DNA of 32,920 nucleotides from JBGTBD01 sp041749475 (GCA_041749475.1 JBGTBD010000051.1:1-32920); one strand, 5' to 3'. Positions 1 to 8,121 are shown, counted from the stretch's first letter. Made by a program: numbers and translations. The notes: generated by a model not told the origin, from the letters alone.

Positions 1-390
1 GTCGGCAAATCCGATCTCGCATTGCAGCTGATCGACGAGGGGGCCACTCTCATTGCCGATGATCGCGTCTTCATCGAAGCGCAAGGCTCAGACCTCATCG
101 CCTCCGCCCCGGAAATCCTGCGCGGCGCATTGGAGATTCGCGGTATCGGCGTCCTGCAATTGCCGCATGAGCAGTGGATTCCCATCCGCCTCGCCGTACA
201 GCTCGTCCCGCCGTCCCACACGCTGGAGCGGTATCCGGACGCGCAGGAGATGACCCTGCTTGGTGTCACCATCCCGCTGATCTACACTTCCGTAGGCTAT
301 GCTTCCGCCACATCCTCTATTCGTGCCGTGCTTAAATATCCGCGCGTCCAGTCTCTGCACGAAGTGAAACCCCGCATCGCCGCCGCCTAA
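1..390 (+). CDS. hprK: HPr kinase/phosphorylase, C-terminal part (5' end outside window)
   Basis: The reading frame is open from the first base and starts inside the Walker A loop (VGKSDLAL), so about the first third of the protein is missing. The following LIADDRV and the stretch around EIRGIGVLQLP match the catalytic core of HPr(Ser) kinase/phosphorylase. Alphaproteobacterial HprK is a short form (about 145 residues) with only the kinase domain, and 129 residues here fit that. It phosphorylates a regulatory serine of HPr. The HPr gene lies 1.4 kb downstream and rapZ starts 42 bp after the stop, which is the usual alphaproteobacterial order. The identification rests on motif plus context. 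Confidence 0.88.
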   Translation, partial: VGKSDLALQLIDEGATLIADDRVFIEAQGSDLIASAPEILRGALEIRGIGVLQLPHEQWIPIRLAVQLVPPSHTLERYPDAQEMTLLGVTIPLIYTSVGYASATSSIRAVLKYPRVQSLHEVKPRIAAA

Positions 391-432
391 GAGCGCAGGT
401 GACTTTCCTGCCGGAATTGCTACTCTAGGCGC

Positions 433-1284
433 ATGAAGCAACTCCTCATTGTCACCGGGCATTCCGGCGCGGGTAAGTCCATCGCACTCAAAGCGCTGGA
501 GGATGTCGGCTACGTCGCCATCGACAACCTGCCCATGGGTACATTAGGTGCGGTACTGGAATCGGTGAAAGGGACGGCTGATTACGTCGCCGTTGGCCTC
601 GACATCCGCAGTCACGGGTTCGACGTCCAGAGCTTCATCGACACGATCGAATCCATCCGCTCCCAACCAGACCTGCACGCCCAACTCCTGTTCCTCGTCT
701 CGGACGCTGACGCGTTGCTTGGACGCTTCAAGGAAACCCGCCGCCCGCATCCGCTCACGCCCGACCGCCCGGTGATGGACGGCATCCTTCTGGAGCATAC
801 TGTACTGGAGCCGATACGCGGCCTCGCCGATGAGGTGGTGGATACCACCCGCCTGACCCCGCGCGATCTGGGACGCCATATCCAAGGGCTATGCGCCACC
901 GGTCAGCAGGTCTTCGCCGTGCAGGTGATGTCCTTCTCCTACAAATACGGCCTCCCGCGCGAAGCTGATCTGGTGATTGACGTGCGCTTTTTGCAAAACC
1001 CGCATTATGTTGAAGCCCTGCGCCCTTTGACAGGCAAAGACGCCGAGGTCGCCGAGTATATCCGGGGGGACAAGGATTTTCCGACATTCGAGCAGACGCT
1101 ATGGAGCTGGCTTCACCCGCTATTGCCACGCTATCGTGAGGAAGGCAAACGCCTGCTCACCCTCGCGTTCGGCTGCACGGGAGGCCGTCATCGCTCAGTT
1201 TTCCTCACGGAGGACTTCGCCAGACGCATCGAAGCGGCGGGCTATAGCGTGATCAGCCGCCACCGCGAACTGCCGCACGACTGA
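433..1284 (+). CDS. rapZ: RapZ / YvcJ family nucleotide-binding protein
   Basis: The protein has 283 residues, the normal family length. A Walker A loop GHSGAGKS sits at residues 9-16, and the family C-terminal signature FGCTGGRHRSV lies near residue 250. RapZ proteins bind nucleotides; in E. coli RapZ is an RNase E adapter controlling glucosamine-6-phosphate synthase mRNA turnover. The role in Alphaproteobacteria is less clear, but the gene is nearly always beside hprK and PTS genes, as here. The ATG has only weak Shine-Dalgarno match, so it is probably cotranscribed with hprK. A candidate terminator follows at 1294-1321. Confidence 0.95.
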   Translation: MKQLLIVTGHSGAGKSIALKALEDVGYVAIDNLPMGTLGAVLESVKGTADYVAVGLDIRSHGFDVQSFIDTIESIRSQPDLHAQLLFLVSDADALLGRFKETRRPHPLTPDRPVMDGILLEHTVLEPIRGLADEVVDTTRLTPRDLGRHIQGLCATGQQVFAVQVMSFSYKYGLPREADLVIDVRFLQNPHYVEALRPLTGKDAEVAEYIRGDKDFPTFEQTLWSWLHPLLPRYREEGKRLLTLAFGCTGGRHRSVFLTEDFARRIEAAGYSVISRHRELPHD

Positions 1285-1293
1285 TTCCCACTG

Positions 1294-1321
1294 ATGCACA
1301 CTCCCTGCAGTTGCATTTTTT
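1294..1321 (+). terminator. Candidate intrinsic terminator after rapZ
   Basis: ATGCA (1294-1298) can pair with TGCAT (1312-1316), and ACT (1300-1302) with AGT (1309-1311) across a one-base bulge, followed by a run of T up to 1321. The stem is short and not GC-rich, so termination may be partial. It separates hprK-rapZ from the EIIA gene. Confidence 0.5.
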
Positions 1322-1351
1322 CGTTATAAAACGGGTGCGAAAATGGGATGG

Positions 1352-1366
1352 TTAACGCATTTTTAC
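1352..1366 (+). promoter_or_regulatory. Possible CtrA-like site upstream of the EIIA gene
   Basis: TTAA (1352-1355), seven bases, then TTAC (1363-1366). The CtrA response regulator of Alphaproteobacteria recognises TTAA-N7-TTAA, so this matches seven of eight fixed positions, 35 bp before the EIIA start codon. Such a site can arise by chance; no CtrA gene is in the window. Confidence 0.25.
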
Positions 1367-1400
1367 TTGCGCTATCCTATGTCCGGGGTATGTAGGCAGT

Positions 1401-1805
1401 ATGTTAGGAATCGTACTCGTGACTCACGGCAATCTCGCCCGTGAGTTTATCTCTATCGTCGAGCATATCATGGGCCGGCAGGAACGCATCGAAGCGGTCT
1501 GCATCGAAGCCTCCGATGACATGGAAAAGCGCCGTGAAGATATCATGAAAGCCGCCGAACGGGCCGATGCCGGTAGCGGCGTCGTCATTTTAACGGACAT
1601 GTTCGGCGGAACGCCATCCAACCTCGCCATCTCCGTGATGAACCGCGATTCCATCGAAGTGCTGGCGGGCATGAACCTGCCCATGCTGATCAAGCTCGTC
1701 AGTATCCGGGGCGTCCTACCGCTGTCACAAGCCGTCCTGCAGGCGCAGGAAGCGGGCCGCAAATATATCAACGTCGCACGTAACCTCCTGCAGCCCAAAC
1801 CCTGA
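1401..1805 (+). CDS. manX: PTS EIIA component, mannose/fructose-sorbose family
   Basis: This 134-residue protein begins MLGIVLVTHGNLA, with the phosphorylatable histidine at residue 9, and contains the family segment DMFGGTPSNLA near residues 56-66. It is a single EIIA domain with no EIIB or membrane partner in the window, as in the alphaproteobacterial regulatory PTS, where it receives phosphate from HPr and signals to other proteins instead of importing sugar. Its stop codon overlaps the next start (TGATG at 1803-1807), so translation is probably coupled to HPr. Several names are used for this gene (manX, ptsM, EIIA-Man). Confidence 0.92.
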   Translation: MLGIVLVTHGNLAREFISIVEHIMGRQERIEAVCIEASDDMEKRREDIMKAAERADAGSGVVILTDMFGGTPSNLAISVMNRDSIEVLAGMNLPMLIKLVSIRGVLPLSQAVLQAQEAGRKYINVARNLLQPKP

Positions 1806-2125
1806 TGGAAGCCGCGATGGACACCGCCCCCTCCATCATCGTCACCATGCAGAATATCAAAGGCCTGCACGCCCGCGCCGCCGCAAAGTTCGTGAAGACC
1901 GTGGAACAGCATCAGGCCGACGTCATCGTTTATCGCGTCGAGGCGGGTCACACCGCCGAGGCGGAAGAGTTCGACGGCCCTATCAACGGCACATCGCTCC
2001 TTGGTCTGATGATGCTGGCCGCCGACAAGGGAACCAAGCTGCAACTGACCGCAACGGGTGTGCAGGCCACGCAGGTTCTGGACGCATTGCAACGCCTGAT
2101 TGATGAGAAATTCGGCGAAGAATAA
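1805..2125 (+). CDS. ptsH: Phosphocarrier protein HPr
   Basis: The 106-residue protein carries the HPr active site IKGLHARAAAKF, with the phosphorylated histidine at residue 22, and the regulatory serine motif NGTSLLGLMML, with the serine at residue 64 (equivalent to Ser46 of classical HPr). Both sites are intact, so it can be the substrate of both enzyme I and the HprK encoded upstream. It is longer than the usual 85-90 residues because of an N-terminal extension and an acidic segment around residues 46-57. The start overlaps the EIIA stop by one base; a second ATG at 1817 is possible. Enzyme I is not in the window. Confidence 0.94.
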   Translation: MEAAMDTAPSIIVTMQNIKGLHARAAAKFVKTVEQHQADVIVYRVEAGHTAEAEEFDGPINGTSLLGLMMLAADKGTKLQLTATGVQATQVLDALQRLIDEKFGEE

Positions 2126-2236
2126 ACGGTTTAACCTGCCGCCCCGTAAAGGGATTTTTAACGTATCCTGTGCTAATACTGTAGGGTGGCTATAAAGGCC
2201 GTGCTGTAATGTATCTGTGATAAGTGAATCTTTCCT

Positions 2237-2665
2237 ATGTTGGCGTATCAACCTTTTGACAAGGCGAATGTTTTGACCGGAACCAAGAAAAAAATCCTGA
2301 TCGTGGAAGATAACGACCTGAACCTGAAGTTGTTCCGTGATCTGTTAAACGCCAATGGGTATGACACCGTCGAGACCAAAGAAGGCCGCGAGGCGATTAC
2401 GCTGGCGCGCACCATTCGCCCGGATCTTATCCTGATGGATATCCAGCTTCCGGAGATTTCCGGTCTGGAAGTAACCGAGCGCATCAAGTCCGACCGTGAC
2501 ATCAGCCATATCCCCATCATCGCCGTCACCGCCTTTGCGATGAAGGATGACGAGGAGAAGATTCTCCGTGCCGGCTGTGAGGCATACATCTCCAAACCCA
2601 TTTCCATCGGCGATTTCCTGAAAGCTGTGAAGAAATTCCTCAACGAGGAAACAGTAGGGGCATGA
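2237..2665 (+). CDS. divK: Single-domain response regulator DivK
   Basis: The protein is one receiver domain: acidic pocket VEDND, phosphoacceptor aspartate at residue 68 (LILMDIQLPE), the conserved threonine in AVTAFAM and lysine in YISKPIS. There is no output domain. Together with pleD immediately downstream (ATGA overlap at 2662-2665) this is the divK-pleD operon known from Caulobacter, where DivK controls the CckA-CtrA phosphorelay through DivL and is handled by PleC/DivJ. The ATG at 2237 lacks a Shine-Dalgarno sequence and adds about 14 residues compared with typical DivK. A TTG at 2273 preceded by AAGGCG gives a more usual N-terminus and may be the true start. Confidence 0.93.
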   Translation: MLAYQPFDKANVLTGTKKKILIVEDNDLNLKLFRDLLNANGYDTVETKEGREAITLARTIRPDLILMDIQLPEISGLEVTERIKSDRDISHIPIIAVTAFAMKDDEEKILRAGCEAYISKPISIGDFLKAVKKFLNEETVGA

Positions 2666-4110
2666 CGGCACTTATCCTGGTCGTCGATGATATTCCCGCT
2701 AACGTGAAGCTGTTGGAAGCCAAGCTTACGAGCGAGTATTACAACGTCATTACCGCGCGTGACGGGTTCGAAGCGCTGGAGCAGGCCAAGAAACACAAAC
2801 CTGATTTAGTCCTGCTGGACGTGATGATGCCGAAAATGGACGGTTTCACCACCTGCAAACACATGAAGGAAGACCCGGAAATCTCCCACATCCCCGTGGT
2901 GATGGTGACGGCGCTTTCCGAAGTCTCCGACCGCGTGAAGGGTCTGGAATCCGGCGCGGACGACTTCATTACCAAACCGATACGTGACGCGGCGCTCTTC
3001 GCCCGGGTCAAATCCCTCATTCGCATTAAAGTACTGCTGGACGAACTGCGCCTGCGGGAAAAAACCGGCCTGCAAATGGGCGCGCTCGATGCCAACCAGA
3101 ATATATTCACCTCGGACGTTTCCGGCGCGCAAGTGCTGGTGGTCAATGATGATATGGTACAAACCCGTATCATCCGCGAGACCTTGGAGAAGATGTTTCG
3201 CGTCACCATCATCCACAGCGCGGAAGAGGCCAAGAATTACGTTGCCGCCCATGCCGCGGATATCGACCTGATGATTGTCTCCACGCAGCTGTCGGAAACG
3301 GACGGCTTGCGCCTCGCCGTTCAGCTCAAGAACAACGAAGAGATGCGTCACGTCCCCACCGTCATGCTGGTGGACGAGGAGGAGACCGACCTGATGCTGA
3401 AAGGGCTGGAGCTAGGGGTGAACGACTACCTCATCAACCCCATCGACATCAACGAACTGACGGCTCGCATCAAAACGCAGATACGCCGCAAGAAATATCA
3501 GGATGCCCTGAAGAACAGCTACCGCACTAGCGTTTCCATGGCTATCACTGACCAGTTGACGGGACTTTATAACCGCCACTATCTCGACATGCACATGAAG
3601 AACATGGTGCAGCAAGCGCGCGAGAACCAGAAACCGCTATCGCTGCTCATCATGGACATGGATCATTTCAAGCATGTCAACGACACGTACGGCCACGATG
3701 TGGGCGATGAAGTGCTGAAGCAGTTAGCCGAAGTCATCATGGGCTCCATCCGTAGCGCCGACACCGCCGCGCGGCTTGGCGGCGAGGAATTCGTCCTGCT
3801 GATGCCGGAAACCGAGGCCTCTGCTGCCTACGACGTCGCCGACCGTATGCGCGCTAAGATAGAAGCGTATGAATTCAAGGTAAGCCACGAGGTCGGCATC
3901 ATCCACAAGACCCTAAGTATCGGCATGAGTACCTTGAAGCTGGTGGGGGAAGATTCCGCGCAGGAATTAGTAAAACGCGCCGACAAATCGCTCTACGAAG
4001 CCAAGACCGGGGGCCGCAACCGCGTCCTGCCGAAGCCCGCAGGCGCATCGACTGCTCCCGCCGCCGCTCCCAAACCCCGCCAATACGAAGCGACCGATAC
4101 GGGCTTTTAA
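2662..4110 (+). CDS. pleD: PleD-type response regulator diguanylate cyclase
   Basis: Domain order is REC-REC-GGDEF in 482 residues. The first receiver is complete (acidic pair D9-D10, phosphoacceptor D53, KPI near residue 109). The second receiver (about 155-285) is degenerate: the expected aspartate is replaced in LMIVSTQL and the lysine is replaced in YLINPID, so it probably acts only in dimerisation, as in Caulobacter PleD. The GGDEF domain has GGEEF at residues 373-377, and an inhibitory RxxD site (RSAD, 364-367) five residues upstream, so the enzyme should make c-di-GMP and be product-inhibited. The last ~25 residues are Pro/Ala-rich. Start overlaps the divK stop by four bases. Confidence 0.96.
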   Translation: MTALILVVDDIPANVKLLEAKLTSEYYNVITARDGFEALEQAKKHKPDLVLLDVMMPKMDGFTTCKHMKEDPEISHIPVVMVTALSEVSDRVKGLESGADDFITKPIRDAALFARVKSLIRIKVLLDELRLREKTGLQMGALDANQNIFTSDVSGAQVLVVNDDMVQTRIIRETLEKMFRVTIIHSAEEAKNYVAAHAADIDLMIVSTQLSETDGLRLAVQLKNNEEMRHVPTVMLVDEEETDLMLKGLELGVNDYLINPIDINELTARIKTQIRRKKYQDALKNSYRTSVSMAITDQLTGLYNRHYLDMHMKNMVQQARENQKPLSLLIMDMDHFKHVNDTYGHDVGDEVLKQLAEVIMGSIRSADTAARLGGEEFVLLMPETEASAAYDVADRMRAKIEAYEFKVSHEVGIIHKTLSIGMSTLKLVGEDSAQELVKRADKSLYEAKTGGRNRVLPKPAGASTAPAAAPKPRQYEATDTGF

Positions 4111-4128
4111 ATCTCAATATAAAGTTAT

Positions 4129-4216
4129 CGTCATTGCAAGCACAGCGAAGCAATCCATAACGCCGGGTGTTGCAGCCGTTGGATTGCCGCGTCGGCTACG
4201 CCTCCTCGTAATGACG
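4129..4216. repeat. Intergenic palindromic element, copy 1
   Basis: The element begins CGTCATTGCAAG and ends CTCGTAATGACG. Internally AATCCA (4152-4157) is mirrored by TTGGATT (4179-4185), giving an outer palindrome enclosing two arms. It lies between the convergent pleD and the minus-strand membrane protein gene. Sequences like this recur in alphaproteobacterial genomes, including Rickettsia. It shares its GTCATT...AATCCA...TGGAT...ATGAC plan with the copies at 8043, 13500 and 25843. Confidence 0.75.
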
Positions 4217-4252
4217 GATGAGGGAATATGAAACTGACATCTTCCGAAATTA

Positions 4253-5365
4253 CTAAAGGGTAAGCGAAGCCTGCTGCTTGGCATCTGCATCGATCGCCGC
4301 CAGATGGCCTTCTTGCAGTTTCTCAACCTGCACCTCACGCCCGGATTTGCCGGCAAGCACGGTTTTTACCGGCTCCCGCGGTTCTTGCGCAATGGTGGTC
4401 GGGAAAGGTTCGGCTGAGGGGGAGGAAACAGGTTCCGGTTTCACGTCCAGAGATTTTCCGGTGGGCGGCAGTGTGGATAGGAGGGGAACATCCCCGCTCT
4501 CTGAACCAGTGCCGGGCGCATGGCCGTCACGCTTCTTTTGCCCTGATGCCGCGATGATTCGGCTGGCGAAGTAGAGCACGGCAGTGCAAAGTGAGGTATA
4601 GAATGCCTCAAAAAATCCTACGGCGGAAATCTCCGGGATTCTCAGTTTTCCGAAAAATTTCGCGAGGGCAGGTTTCTTCTCGATGATCTCACCCAGCGCC
4701 TTGCCGGGGTTGTTGAACATATGGTCGTTAAGGCTGTTGAAGCCGGGATTATCCTTCACCTTGTTCCAAAGAAACTTATTATCCTTAGTCCCGAATTTAC
4801 CCAGCACTACGGCGGTGGGGAGCACCAGCGTCAACGCCGCGATCCTGCCGCCCAATACGCTTCCCCAGCTTTGCTTCGGCTCCGCGTCATAGACCGATTC
4901 GTCCGCCGGTTTCGTTCCCATCGCTACGTCGATACCACGCGCGATACTCTCGCGCTTATCCTCGAACGCCTTGACCACCGGGGCCATCACTGACCCGTCG
5001 ACGAAGGAGAAGGCGACCATCTTGCTGGCCTCCGCCTGCTTCTGGCCCATGCCGTGCTTCATCGCGAAGGTTTCAAATGCCTTTCCGCGATTAAAGAACC
5101 ACTGGCCGATCTTACCGCCCGTCTGGTCTCCATGCCGGGTGAGATACGTCGCGGCAACAGACACGCCGAACACCACGAAATTGGTCAGGATGGGATAAAG
5201 GAAAACGTCGAATACCTTAAGTCCAGGCGTACGCTTGGCCGTAAGGTCCACTGCCGAAAGCTGTGCACTTAGCGCACTGCCATCTGCAGATGCATTGTGT
5301 TTCATGCCAGTATCGACTCCACCAGAAGGTGGTAGGTGACCCGGCGAATGGGGAGACTCGTCCAT
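4253..5365 (-). CDS. Unrecognised membrane protein with Pro/Ser-rich C-terminal tail
   Basis: I do not recognise this 370-residue protein. It has a polar N-terminus, then three likely membrane segments: about residues 50-74 (YPILTNFVVFGVSVAATYL), 165-190 (LTLVLPTAVVLGKF) and 255-280 (FYTSLCTAVLYFASRIIAA). A soluble Lys/Asn-rich stretch separates the second and third, and the last ~85 residues are a disordered-looking Pro/Ser/Glu tail. The ATG at 5365 has no Shine-Dalgarno sequence. An internal ATG at 5305 has GGTGGAG 11 bases upstream and may be the real start; both keep all membrane segments. It lies downstream of xthA on the same strand with a 113-bp gap, so it may have its own promoter. 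No function is proposed. Confidence 0.75.
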   Translation of the reverse strand: MDESPHSPGHLPPSGGVDTGMKHNASADGSALSAQLSAVDLTAKRTPGLKVFDVFLYPILTNFVVFGVSVAATYLTRHGDQTGGKIGQWFFNRGKAFETFAMKHGMGQKQAEASKMVAFSFVDGSVMAPVVKAFEDKRESIARGIDVAMGTKPADESVYDAEPKQSWGSVLGGRIAALTLVLPTAVVLGKFGTKDNKFLWNKVKDNPGFNSLNDHMFNNPGKALGEIIEKKPALAKFFGKLRIPEISAVGFFEAFYTSLCTAVLYFASRIIAASGQKKRDGHAPGTGSESGDVPLLSTLPPTGKSLDVKPEPVSSPSAEPFPTTIAQEPREPVKTVLAGKSGREVQVEKLQEGHLAAIDADAKQQASLTL

Positions 5366-5478
5366 GCTACTAATTTAGCAGGAAAACCCTTGTTTTTCAT
5401 GTGAAGTTTAGATGACGTAAGCACGCCCGAGGGCTGTATATAATGAACAAAAAGTAATGAATATGAACGGCTTGCGGA

Positions 5479-6261
5479 TTATAGAGCAAACGTCGCCATT
5501 ACCGGAGCATGGTCGGAAGGCTTTTCTTTTTCACGTTCGCTGCGGACAATCTCGCTGGAACGCAAAGCATCTGCGGCCTGTGGTGAAAGTAAAAGATGGT
5601 CGATTCGTAAGCCCTTATTCTGCTCGAAACACCCGGCACGGTAATCCCACCAACTGAATTCCTTTACGCCCGGATGCAACATCCGCCACGCATCGTATAA
5701 CCCAAGGTTCATCAACGCCCGAAGCCGCGCCCGCTCTTCCGGGTGATAGCAGATGTGACCCTCGCTGGCGACGGGGTCGAATACGTCTTCCCGGTAGGGC
5801 GAAACGTTATAATCCGCCCCCAATATCAACGGTTCCTCATACGCAAGCAGTGTCTCTGCGTGCGCCTTCAACCGCTCAAGGAATTTCAGTTTATAGGGGA
5901 ATTTGTCCGAATCCACCGCCTGACCGTTCGGCACATAGATGGACGCCACCCGCACGACGCCACCGGGGACGGACGCCACCGCCTCGATATAGCGCGCTTG
6001 CACATCGCTCTCATCACCGGGGAGAACGGTCACGATATCATCCAGCGGATATTTGGAGAGGATCGCCACGCCATTATAGGTTTTCTGTCCATGTGCGGCG
6101 ATGTTATAGCCGAGTTCCTCAATCTCCATCATGGGCATCCCGGCAGTCTCCACCTTCAATTCCTGAAGCAGGACGATGTCAGGCGAATACGCGCGCAGGA
6201 AATCCAGCACATGTTGCAAACGGGAGCGGATGGAATTGACATTCCATGTCACGATTTTCAT
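5479..6261 (-). CDS. xthA: Exodeoxyribonuclease III (AP endonuclease)
   Basis: The 260-residue protein has the ExoIII-family motifs in order: WNVNSIRSR at the N-terminus, LQELK (catalytic glutamate), NVSPYREDVFDP, SWWDYRAG, LRIDHLLLS and the terminal SDHAPV. It cleaves at abasic sites and degrades 3' ends in base-excision repair. The start was set at 6261 because GAGGG lies seven bases upstream and the protein then begins MKIVTWNVNS, as in the family; the in-frame ATG at 6282 would add seven unconserved residues. It follows erpA with about 20 bp between genes, so the two are probably cotranscribed. Confidence 0.96.
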   Translation of the reverse strand: MKIVTWNVNSIRSRLQHVLDFLRAYSPDIVLLQELKVETAGMPMMEIEELGYNIAAHGQKTYNGVAILSKYPLDDIVTVLPGDESDVQARYIEAVASVPGGVVRVASIYVPNGQAVDSDKFPYKLKFLERLKAHAETLLAYEEPLILGADYNVSPYREDVFDPVASEGHICYHPEERARLRALMNLGLYDAWRMLHPGVKEFSWWDYRAGCFEQNKGLRIDHLLLSPQAADALRSSEIVRSEREKEKPSDHAPVMATFAL

Positions 6262-6282
6262 GGGAAAGCCCTCAGATGCCAT

Positions 6283-6663
6283 CTAGCCGATTGCGAAGGA
6301 ATTGCCGCATCCGCAGGACGCTGTGGCATTGGGGTTCTTGATCTCAAATGACGCGGCGCCGAGCGTCTCGACATAATCCATCATTGAACCTTTAAGCAGG
6401 TCGAGCGAAACGGAATCAACCACCACAATCGCCCCGTGCTGCTCGATAAGCACATCATCACTATTGATCGGTTTCGCATCGAAATCATAATGGTACTGGA
6501 AGCCGGAACATCCGCCCCCGAGCACGGAAATCCGCAGTTTCGGATTCTCCCCCGGCTCATCTTTCAACAGGTGTGCGATACGCTTCGCCGCACTGTCCGA
6601 AAGCGAAAACGGCGTGCTATCCGCAAGCGGCGGAGGAGGGGGGGCGGCAGAATCAGTCATCAT
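6283..6663 (-). CDS. erpA: Iron-sulfur cluster insertion protein (HesB/IscA family, ErpA-like)
   Basis: This A-type carrier has the three conserved cysteines, one in GGGCSGFQY and two in the terminal SCGCGNSF. The domain occupies the last ~105 residues, preceded by a short Pro-rich leader. The start was placed at 6663 since GAGGGG lies six bases upstream; 6660 is nearly equivalent, and the ATG at 6669 would overlap that site. A-type carriers pass Fe-S clusters to apo-proteins. The choice of ErpA over IscA or SufA rests on neighbours: no isc or suf genes are present, and the gene sits next to xthA and dgt, as is common for erpA in Alphaproteobacteria. Confidence 0.9.
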   Translation of the reverse strand: MMTDSAAPPPPPLADSTPFSLSDSAAKRIAHLLKDEPGENPKLRISVLGGGCSGFQYHYDFDAKPINSDDVLIEQHGAIVVVDSVSLDLLKGSMMDYVETLGAASFEIKNPNATASCGCGNSFAIG

Positions 6664-6729
6664 TTCCATCCCCTCAATATAAGCCTCACTGCCTCTCTCC
6701 GCAAGCCACAACTCCACCAATTATAATCA

Positions 6730-6778
6730 CCTCTCCCACCGGGAGAGGTCGAAACGCCCTCGCGTTTCGGGTGAGGGC
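6730..6778. repeat. Double-hairpin repeat-like element between erpA and dgt
   Basis: CCTCTCCC (6730-6737) pairs perfectly with GGGAGAGG (6741-6748) across a three-base loop. Directly after it, CGAAACG (6750-6756) pairs with CGTTTCG (6763-6769), followed by GGTGAGGGC. The element lies between divergently transcribed genes and has no T-run, so it is not a terminator for either. It looks like a REP-type mobile palindromic repeat and is different from the GTCATT family elsewhere in the window. Confidence 0.6.
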
Positions 6779-6843
6779 AAGTAGCCGCCCCCCTAAAATG
6801 CGGTTCCACTTGCTTTGCAGACAAAATCCATTAGCTTTTGGGT

Positions 6844-8028
6844 ATGAATTTTTCCTCCTCGCTGAAAGACGGCCTCGCGCCCTACGCTTGCCACCCGGAT
6901 TTAAGCCGCGGGCGGCTGTTCAAGGAGCCTGAATCCGGCCATCGCAGCGTCTTCCAGCGGGACCGAGACCGCATCATCCACTCCGCCGCCTTCCGCCGTT
7001 TGGAGTATAAAACGCAAGTATTCGTCAATCACGAGGGCGACCATTACCGCACGCGGCTGACCCATAGCCTGGAGGTCGCCCAACTCGCCCGCGCCATCTG
7101 CCGCGCGCTCAGGCTGGATGAAGACCTTGCCGAAGCCCTCGCACTGGCGCATGATCTCGGACACACCCCCTTCGGCCATGCGGGAGAGGACGGCTTATGC
7201 GAAGCGATGCTCCCCTTCGGCGGGTTCGACCACAATGCCCAAGGCATCCGCATCCTCACCCATCTGGAGCAGAAATACGCCTCCTTCGACGGGTTGAATT
7301 TGACATGGGACGCGCTGGAAGGCATCGCCAAGCATAACGGCCCGTTACTGCCGGGAAAAAAACCCGTCCCCGCCGCTATCCTCGAATATCAGCAGAAACA
7401 AGACCTCGAACTCAACACCTATGCATCCTTGGAAGCGCAGATAGCTGCCCTTTCCGATGATATTGCCTATAATAACCACGATCTGGAAGATGGCATCCGT
7501 GCCGGGTTCTTCAATTTCGAGGAAATCGCCGAACTGCCCTTGCTTAAGGATATCCTCGCTGAACTCGACGCCGCCTACGGCAAATTAGAGCCTCACCGCC
7601 GCCTGCACGAGATGGGCCGCCGCTCCATCGACCGCATGGTCGCCGACCTGCTTGCCCAGTCACGCAAACTCATTGACGAATCCGGCGTCAAATCCTGTGA
7701 CGAAGTCCGTCATGCGGGGAAGCCTCTGATAGCCTTCTCCTCCGAGATGGAATCCTCCATCCGCGAAATCAAATCCTTCTTGATGCGCCGCATGTACCGC
7801 CACTACAAAGTCAACCGCATGGCCAGCAAAGCCCGTAGGTTAGTCAAAGACTTATTCGCATTCTTTCATGCGGAACCCGAATGTCTTCCCACCCGGTGGC
7901 AGGAGCAATGTGACGGAGCGGGCAACCAAGGAACCGCCCGCGTCGTCGCCGACTTCATCGCCGGCATGACCGACCGCTTCGCCATCGAAGAATATAAGCG
8001 GCTATTCGATATGAGTTCGCGGCACTAA
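6844..8028 (+). CDS. dgt: Deoxyguanosinetriphosphate triphosphohydrolase-like protein
   Basis: The 394-residue HD-domain phosphohydrolase has the metal ligands in RLTHSLEV and AHDLGHTPFGH (HD pair at residues 103-104) and a later aspartate in LSDDIAYNNHD. RVRDR-like FQRDRDRIIHSAAFRRL is the usual N-terminal family signature. It should hydrolyse dNTPs to deoxynucleoside and triphosphate; the alphaproteobacterial type-2 subgroup is about this length. The ATG at 6844 is preferred to the in-frame TTG at 6838; neither has a strong Shine-Dalgarno. It precedes argS, a common order in Alphaproteobacteria, but a palindromic element and a good promoter lie between the two. Confidence 0.94.
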   Translation: MNFSSSLKDGLAPYACHPDLSRGRLFKEPESGHRSVFQRDRDRIIHSAAFRRLEYKTQVFVNHEGDHYRTRLTHSLEVAQLARAICRALRLDEDLAEALALAHDLGHTPFGHAGEDGLCEAMLPFGGFDHNAQGIRILTHLEQKYASFDGLNLTWDALEGIAKHNGPLLPGKKPVPAAILEYQQKQDLELNTYASLEAQIAALSDDIAYNNHDLEDGIRAGFFNFEEIAELPLLKDILAELDAAYGKLEPHRRLHEMGRRSIDRMVADLLAQSRKLIDESGVKSCDEVRHAGKPLIAFSSEMESSIREIKSFLMRRMYRHYKVNRMASKARRLVKDLFAFFHAEPECLPTRWQEQCDGAGNQGTARVVADFIAGMTDRFAIEEYKRLFDMSSRH

Positions 8029-8042
8029 CTCAAAAACTCCAC

Positions 8043-8121
8043 TGTCATTCCCGCGAAAGCGGGAATCCATCTATCCGCCATACATGCTGCCCAATGGATT
8101 CCCGCTTTCGCGGGAATGACA
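8043..8121. repeat. Intergenic palindromic element, copy 2 (28-bp perfect inverted repeat)
   Basis: The arms 8043-8070 and 8094-8121 are perfect reverse complements with a 23-base spacer. Each arm itself contains the smaller palindrome TTCCCGCGAAAGCGGGAA. The outer ends read TGTCATT/AATGACA and the inner ends AATCCAT/ATGGATT. No T-run follows, so it is not a typical terminator, though a transcript would fold strongly after dgt. Similar units occur widely in proteobacteria, for example the dRS3 repeats of Neisseria. Confidence 0.85.

Noticed and set aside
2146..2161. CCC-GTAAA-GGG followed by ATTTTT after HPr as a terminator
   Set aside because: Stem of only three to four base pairs; too weak to call.
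1424..2251. A 275-codon minus-strand frame opposite the EIIA and HPr genes
   Set aside because: Both sense genes have intact active-site motifs; the antisense product has no family features.
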